From Bacillota bacterium (GTDB taxonomy: Bacteria; Bacillota_I; Bacilli_A; RFN20; CAG-826): a stretch of DNA of 6,129 nucleotides. Within the stretch, counting starts at the first letter, position 1. Every line of letters begins with the position of its first letter. The translations under genes and the position numbers were made by a program. This document shows positions 5,968 to 6,129 of the stretch, one piece after another. The notes beneath the pieces were generated by a model that saw nothing but the letters and a program-made list of their open reading frames with translations, searched no databases and had not been told where the DNA came from. The stretch spans positions 1 through 6,129 of the forward strand of contig JAEZSD010000005.1 in the NCBI GenBank assembly GCA_023422095.1. The letters are read 5' to 3'.

Positions 5968-6129
5968 ATGCTTTGGAATAAATACCTCAAAAAATACTAT
6001 AAACGTTACGCTTGGTTATACATTATCGGTATACTCACGCTTATTGGCGTCGATCTAATTCAGGTTTTCATCCCTTCTCTTATCGGTGGTATTGTCGATA
6101 TGTTAAGAGGCGATAGCGCTGATCTATGG
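5968..6129 (+). CDS. ABC exporter half-transporter, N-terminal part, 3'-truncated by window edge
   Basis: The 54 visible residues begin with a basic amphipathic stretch (MLWNKYLKKYYKRY), then one long hydrophobic helix (about 16-39) running into IPSLIGGIVDMLRG. This pattern, a basic N-terminus, first membrane helix, then P-x-x-I/L-G-x-I-V/I-D, is typical of the start of the membrane domain of type IV (MsbA/MdlB/BmrCD-like) exporters, which pair this domain with a C-terminal ATPase. That ATPase would lie beyond the window, so substrate and pairing cannot be judged; in Firmicutes such genes often occur as adjacent heterodimer pairs. The ATG at 5968 is the first possible in frame, since an in-frame TGA lies at 5953-5955. 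No Shine-Dalgarno is visible directly upstream; the nearest purine run (AAGAG, 5932-5936) is over 30 nt away. Confidence 0.72.
   Translation, partial: MLWNKYLKKYYKRYAWLYIIGILTLIGVDLIQVFIPSLIGGIVDMLRGDSADLW

Overview
The window comes from a moderately AT-rich bacterial chromosome. The gene content and order (ruvB, then a fused secDF, then recJ) fit a low-GC Firmicute or a Mollicute-like relative, probably an uncultured, fairly streamlined Bacilli-type lineage. This placement is inference from protein character, not from a marker-gene match. All Trp codons checked in the genes are TGG and the four complete stops are TAA or TAG. No frame needs TGA read as Trp, so the standard bacterial code fits.

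Layout, all on the + strand: (1) 1-747, the C-terminal three quarters of RuvB, the Holliday-junction branch-migration motor, cut by the left edge. (2) 748-885, a 138-bp intergenic leader full of palindromes and short repeats, with a candidate extended -10 promoter and a strong ribosome binding site. (3) 886-3570, a single-chain SecDF, a 12-helix membrane accessory subunit of the Sec translocase. (4) 3577-3605, a good intrinsic-terminator hairpin whose U-tract runs directly into the next start codon. (5) 3606-5174, a compact RecJ single-strand exonuclease. (6) 5181-5186, a consensus TATAAT box. (7) 5193-5855, a small lipoprotein of unknown function whose ATG lies where transcription should start, so its mRNA may be leaderless. 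(8) 5874-5903, a terminator. (9) 5902-5967, a promoter and an inverted-repeat leader. (10) 5968-6129, the first 54 codons of an ABC exporter half-transporter, cut by the right edge.

RuvB and RecJ both serve recombinational repair. Linkage of ruvAB, secDF and recJ is common in Firmicutes; here the genes usually found between ruvB and secD (queA, tgt, yajC) are missing. SecDF and the lipoprotein are connected only loosely, through protein export. The window looks mostly like core chromosome, with no mobile element, CRISPR array or RNA gene seen.

The observations most worth following are: the SecDF, which keeps the family architecture but has hydrophobic or altered residues where the proton-relay Asp, Asp and Arg should be; the structured leader upstream of it; and the unusual initiation signals, with three of four visible starts lacking a Shine-Dalgarno and extended TGn -10 boxes near three genes. 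I found no convincing new multi-gene system.
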